Shown here piece by piece: positions 31,081-32,681 of a DNA stretch of 32,681 nucleotides. The position numbers and the translations under genes are program-made. The notes under the pieces were generated by a model, which saw only the letters and a list, made by a program, of their open reading frames with translations, made no database searches and had not been told where the DNA came from. Source of the stretch: an uncultured Bacteroidales bacterium (GTDB lineage: Bacteria > Bacteroidota > Bacteroidia > Bacteroidales > UBA932); assembly GCA_944326305.1 (NCBI GenBank), contig CALVDL010000031.1, forward strand, positions 1 through 32,681, written 5' to 3'. Position 1 is the first letter of the stretch. The number at the start of each line of letters is the position of its first letter.

Positions 31081-32280
31081 TTAATTAATCCATATCCCCG
31101 ACTGCGGGGTCTCGGCCTCGACCCTTGCGGCGTTCGCCTCCCCGATCACTGAGGATAGGTTCACGAAAAAGTCGATGCCGGTCATTTCCTCCAGTTCATC
31201 TATGGAATACAGCATGGAGGCGTCCGGGACATCCTGGCTGTAGCTCCGGTGCTCGAGATAGAATGCCGCGGCCGAATATCCGCCCACCCCTGTCGTGGAA
31301 CCGGTCTTCTGGTATTTCAGGAGAGCCTTGAAATAGGCTGAAGGAACTGTGACCTTCTTGCCTTCGTTGTCATTGGCGGTCTGTGTACTGCCATCAAGCA
31401 CGCATCCAGTGACCACATACAGGGTATCAGCCCCGATGGCGACACTCCTGACATAGTTCTCCAGACCGGCCCAGATTCCCTGGTTGAAGCCACTGCGCTG
31501 CGGGGTCATGTTGCTGAAATAGAATGTCTGACGGTTGGAATCCCGGTTCTGCCTGTCCGCGGAAGGTATCTGGTGTCCTCTGTCGAAGCCGGGCGATCCG
31601 CCGCTCGGGAAGCCCTTGAACAGGCACGGCTGGTACTCCTGCGGGATTTCCGGGTCGTACTGCCAGTCGTCCGTCCTTCCGACATCCTCCGTACCTATGG
31701 TCCAGCGGCTCAACGGATAGGCCACCCAGCGGGCGGCAAGGGCAGCGTCATCCCACAGCAGGGAATAGTTCCGCGTAGGGATTCCGCCGACAGTCATTCC
31801 GTGGATGACGAACCTGGTACCGTCCGCATCAGGGACAGACGGGAGCTCCATCCATCCCGGAACTGCGACCGGAGCGTCGTCTCCGCCCTGCCCCGGGGTG
31901 TCACCGGAGCCGGCAGGGGCCTTCTGCAAGAGAGTGCAGAGGGCGTCCTTCCCGCCGGAGGTGAGAACAATGGTTACTGAACGGTCCGAGTCAGACTCGT
32001 TTTCAGAGTATCTCAAAAGGATGCTGTTCCTGCTGCCCGTACCCGCGGTAACATCAGCTTCGGCCCATCCCTCATCACCGTCCCGATACGAAAGGGTGAT
32101 AACCCAATCACCTGAAGCATCGACCGTTATGAACTGGCTCCCCTGAGAAGAGGCCACTTCGGCATACTGGAGGGAGATGGAGATGCTCCCGTCCCCTGTA
32201 TCCGCTGTCTCACACGACACTGCCGCCACCACAGGCAGCAGCGCCACAAACATCCGCAGGAATAATCCGTAATTCTTCAA
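31081..32280 (-). CDS. DNA/RNA non-specific endonuclease lipoprotein with BACON domain
   Basis: The 399-residue product starts at TTG 32280 (MKNYGLFLRM...); the nearest in-frame ATG is codon 10, which would leave a short, uncharged signal. The lipobox is VVAAVSC with Cys23, so it should be surface or outer-membrane bound. A BACON-like beta domain spans about 31-120 (ITVDASGDWVITLSYRDGDE, then RSVTIVLTSGG and LLQKA). The nuclease domain (NUC1/ENDO3c-type beta-beta-alpha metal) follows from about 140: DRGHQIPSADR with catalytic His236, then NMTPQRSGFNQGIWAGLENY with metal-ligand Asn266 and Glu274. All key residues are present. It is the first gene of the run and has copy C of the upstream element before it. 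Confidence 0.92.
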   Translation of the reverse strand: MKNYGLFLRMFVALLPVVAAVSCETADTGDGSISISLQYAEVASSQGSQFITVDASGDWVITLSYRDGDEGWAEADVTAGTGSRNSILLRYSENESDSDRSVTIVLTSGGKDALCTLLQKAPAGSGDTPGQGGDDAPVAVPGWMELPSVPDADGTRFVIHGMTVGGIPTRNYSLLWDDAALAARWVAYPLSRWTIGTEDVGRTDDWQYDPEIPQEYQPCLFKGFPSGGSPGFDRGHQIPSADRQNRDSNRQTFYFSNMTPQRSGFNQGIWAGLENYVRSVAIGADTLYVVTGCVLDGSTQTANDNEGKKVTVPSAYFKALLKYQKTGSTTGVGGYSAAAFYLEHRSYSQDVPDASMLYSIDELEEMTGIDFFVNLSSVIGEANAARVEAETPQSGIWIN

Positions 32281-32291
32281 TACAATATATT

Positions 32292-32384
32292 TTAACGTCA
32301 GTCCGACGAATTAAACCAAAAATGCAAATTCCTAATATTCAATATTTTATCTTCAAAAACCGGAATCCGTCCTACTGACGTTAA
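32292..32384. repeat. Upstream element copy C, MITE-like with terminal inverted repeats
   Basis: The 93-base element begins TTAACGTCAGTCCGACGAAT and its other end, read in reverse complement, begins TTAACGTCAGTAGGACGGAT: 17 of the first 20 bases agree. Inside are GATAAAATATTG (minus strand, 32340-32351) and ACCGGAAT, shared with copy B at the same spacing. No target-site duplication is evident. The left end is 12 bases from the nuclease start codon. Confidence 0.6.
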
Positions 32385-32403
32385 GGATTTCTTGCAGAAA
32401 TCC
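32385..32403. other. Hairpin before the tandem repeat
   Basis: GGATTTC (32385-32391), loop TTGCA, GAAATCC (32397-32403): a perfect 7-bp stem. It resembles in shape the last hairpin of each tandem unit (GAAGGTC, loop TTGC, GACCTTC), which is likewise followed by CCTGTCTACCC-type sequence. Confidence 0.4.
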
Positions 32404-32407
32404 TGTC

Positions 32408-32681
32408 TGTCTACCCCCAGTCGCCTGGCGGCGACAGCCCCGGTGGGGCATGCGGCTCCGCTTTGCTTCGCCGGCACCTCCGCTGCTTCGGTTTCCTCCC
32501 GGAAACCTCGCTGACGCTCCGGTGCGGCCCTGAAGGTCTTGCGACCTTCGCCTGTCTACCCCCAGTCGCCTGGCGGCGACAGCCCCGGTGGGGCATGCGG
32601 CTCCGCTTTGCTTCGCCGGCACCTGCGCTGCTTCGGTTTCCTCCCGGAAACCTCGCTGACGCTCCGGTGCGGCCCTGACGG
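32408..32681. repeat. GC-rich 145-bp tandem repeat, cut by the window end
   Basis: Unit 1 is 32408-32552; unit 2 starts at 32553 and runs to the end (129 bases), differing at only two sites (C/G at 32480/32625, A/C at 32534/32679). Each unit is a chain of hairpins; in unit 1: GTCGCC-TGGC-GGCGAC (32420-32435), GCCCC-GGT-GGGGC (32437-32449), GGTTTCC-TCCC-GGAAACC (32490-32507) and GAAGGTC-TTGC-GACCTTC (32532-32549). Confidence 0.85.

Larger units (their letters stand above)
32281..32681. other. Gene-free right end of the window
   Basis: No credible gene. It holds the MITE-like copy C of the upstream element, a 7-bp hairpin, and a GC-rich tandem repeat that continues past the end. Open frames of 60-90 codons here are by-products of the repeat. 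Confidence 0.6.

Noticed and set aside
32353..32678. Small proteins encoded in the GC-rich tandem repeat on either strand
   Set aside because: The frames repeat because the DNA repeats; products are R/P/G-rich with no start context or family likeness.

Overview
The window (about 32.7 kb, moderately high GC) reads as chromosome of a Bacteroidales bacterium. The evidence is: three promoters of the exact form TTTG-N20-TAnnTTTG typical of Bacteroidota, a bifunctional fucokinase/GDP-fucose pyrophosphorylase (Fkp), a BACON-domain lipoprotein, a DUF5689 lipoprotein, a large TonB-dependent receptor, a secreted tricorn-type protease, and an ECF sigma/anti-sigma pair. The genus cannot be fixed from this sequence; host-associated, relatively GC-rich Bacteroidales would fit. 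No tRNA, rRNA, CRISPR array, transposase or phage gene was seen.

Left part (1-9.6 kb): a sialate O-acetylesterase whose 5' end looks frameshifted; an orphan lipoprotein; a divergent metallo-beta-lactamase-fold hydrolase; a HAD phosphatase with a chloramphenicol-acetyltransferase-like gene; a small membrane protein; and a 1095-residue tricorn protease homologue. A gene-free stretch (9.63-10.49 kb) carries a REP-like palindrome and five copies of an 11-bp motif. Then come a secreted protein with four NPCBM-like repeats and a glycine-rich insert, a DUF1963 gene, and the divergent fkp gene, whose promoter is overlapped by a perfect 12-bp inverted repeat.

Middle (17-25 kb): a complete phosphate uptake operon, pstS-pstC-pstA-pstB-phoU, all on the minus strand, with a canonical promoter and a Pho-box-like set of four TTAAC-type repeats before pstS. 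PstC has a PstS-like domain inserted after its first membrane helix. Beyond it are a FabH-type ketoacyl-ACP synthase and a three-gene module: ECF sigma factor, anti-sigma factor and a periplasmic protein of TonB-plug-like repeats.

Right part (25-32.3 kb): a co-directional run of five genes, secreted DNA/RNA non-specific endonuclease lipoprotein -> secreted endonuclease/exonuclease/phosphatase -> TonB-dependent receptor -> DUF5689 (OB-fold-like) lipoprotein -> HAD phosphatase, closed by an intrinsic terminator. I infer a nucleic-acid foraging locus: cut outside, import, dephosphorylate. It lies beside the phosphate transporter and is the best candidate here for an under-described system. The last 270 bases are a GC-rich tandem repeat of 145 bp built from hairpins, which runs off the window and probably marks an assembly edge.

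A short repeated element (box GATAAAATATTG plus a CGTCnGACTGACG-type box) sits just before the start codons of three genes for exported proteins. One copy is framed by imperfect terminal inverted repeats, like a MITE.
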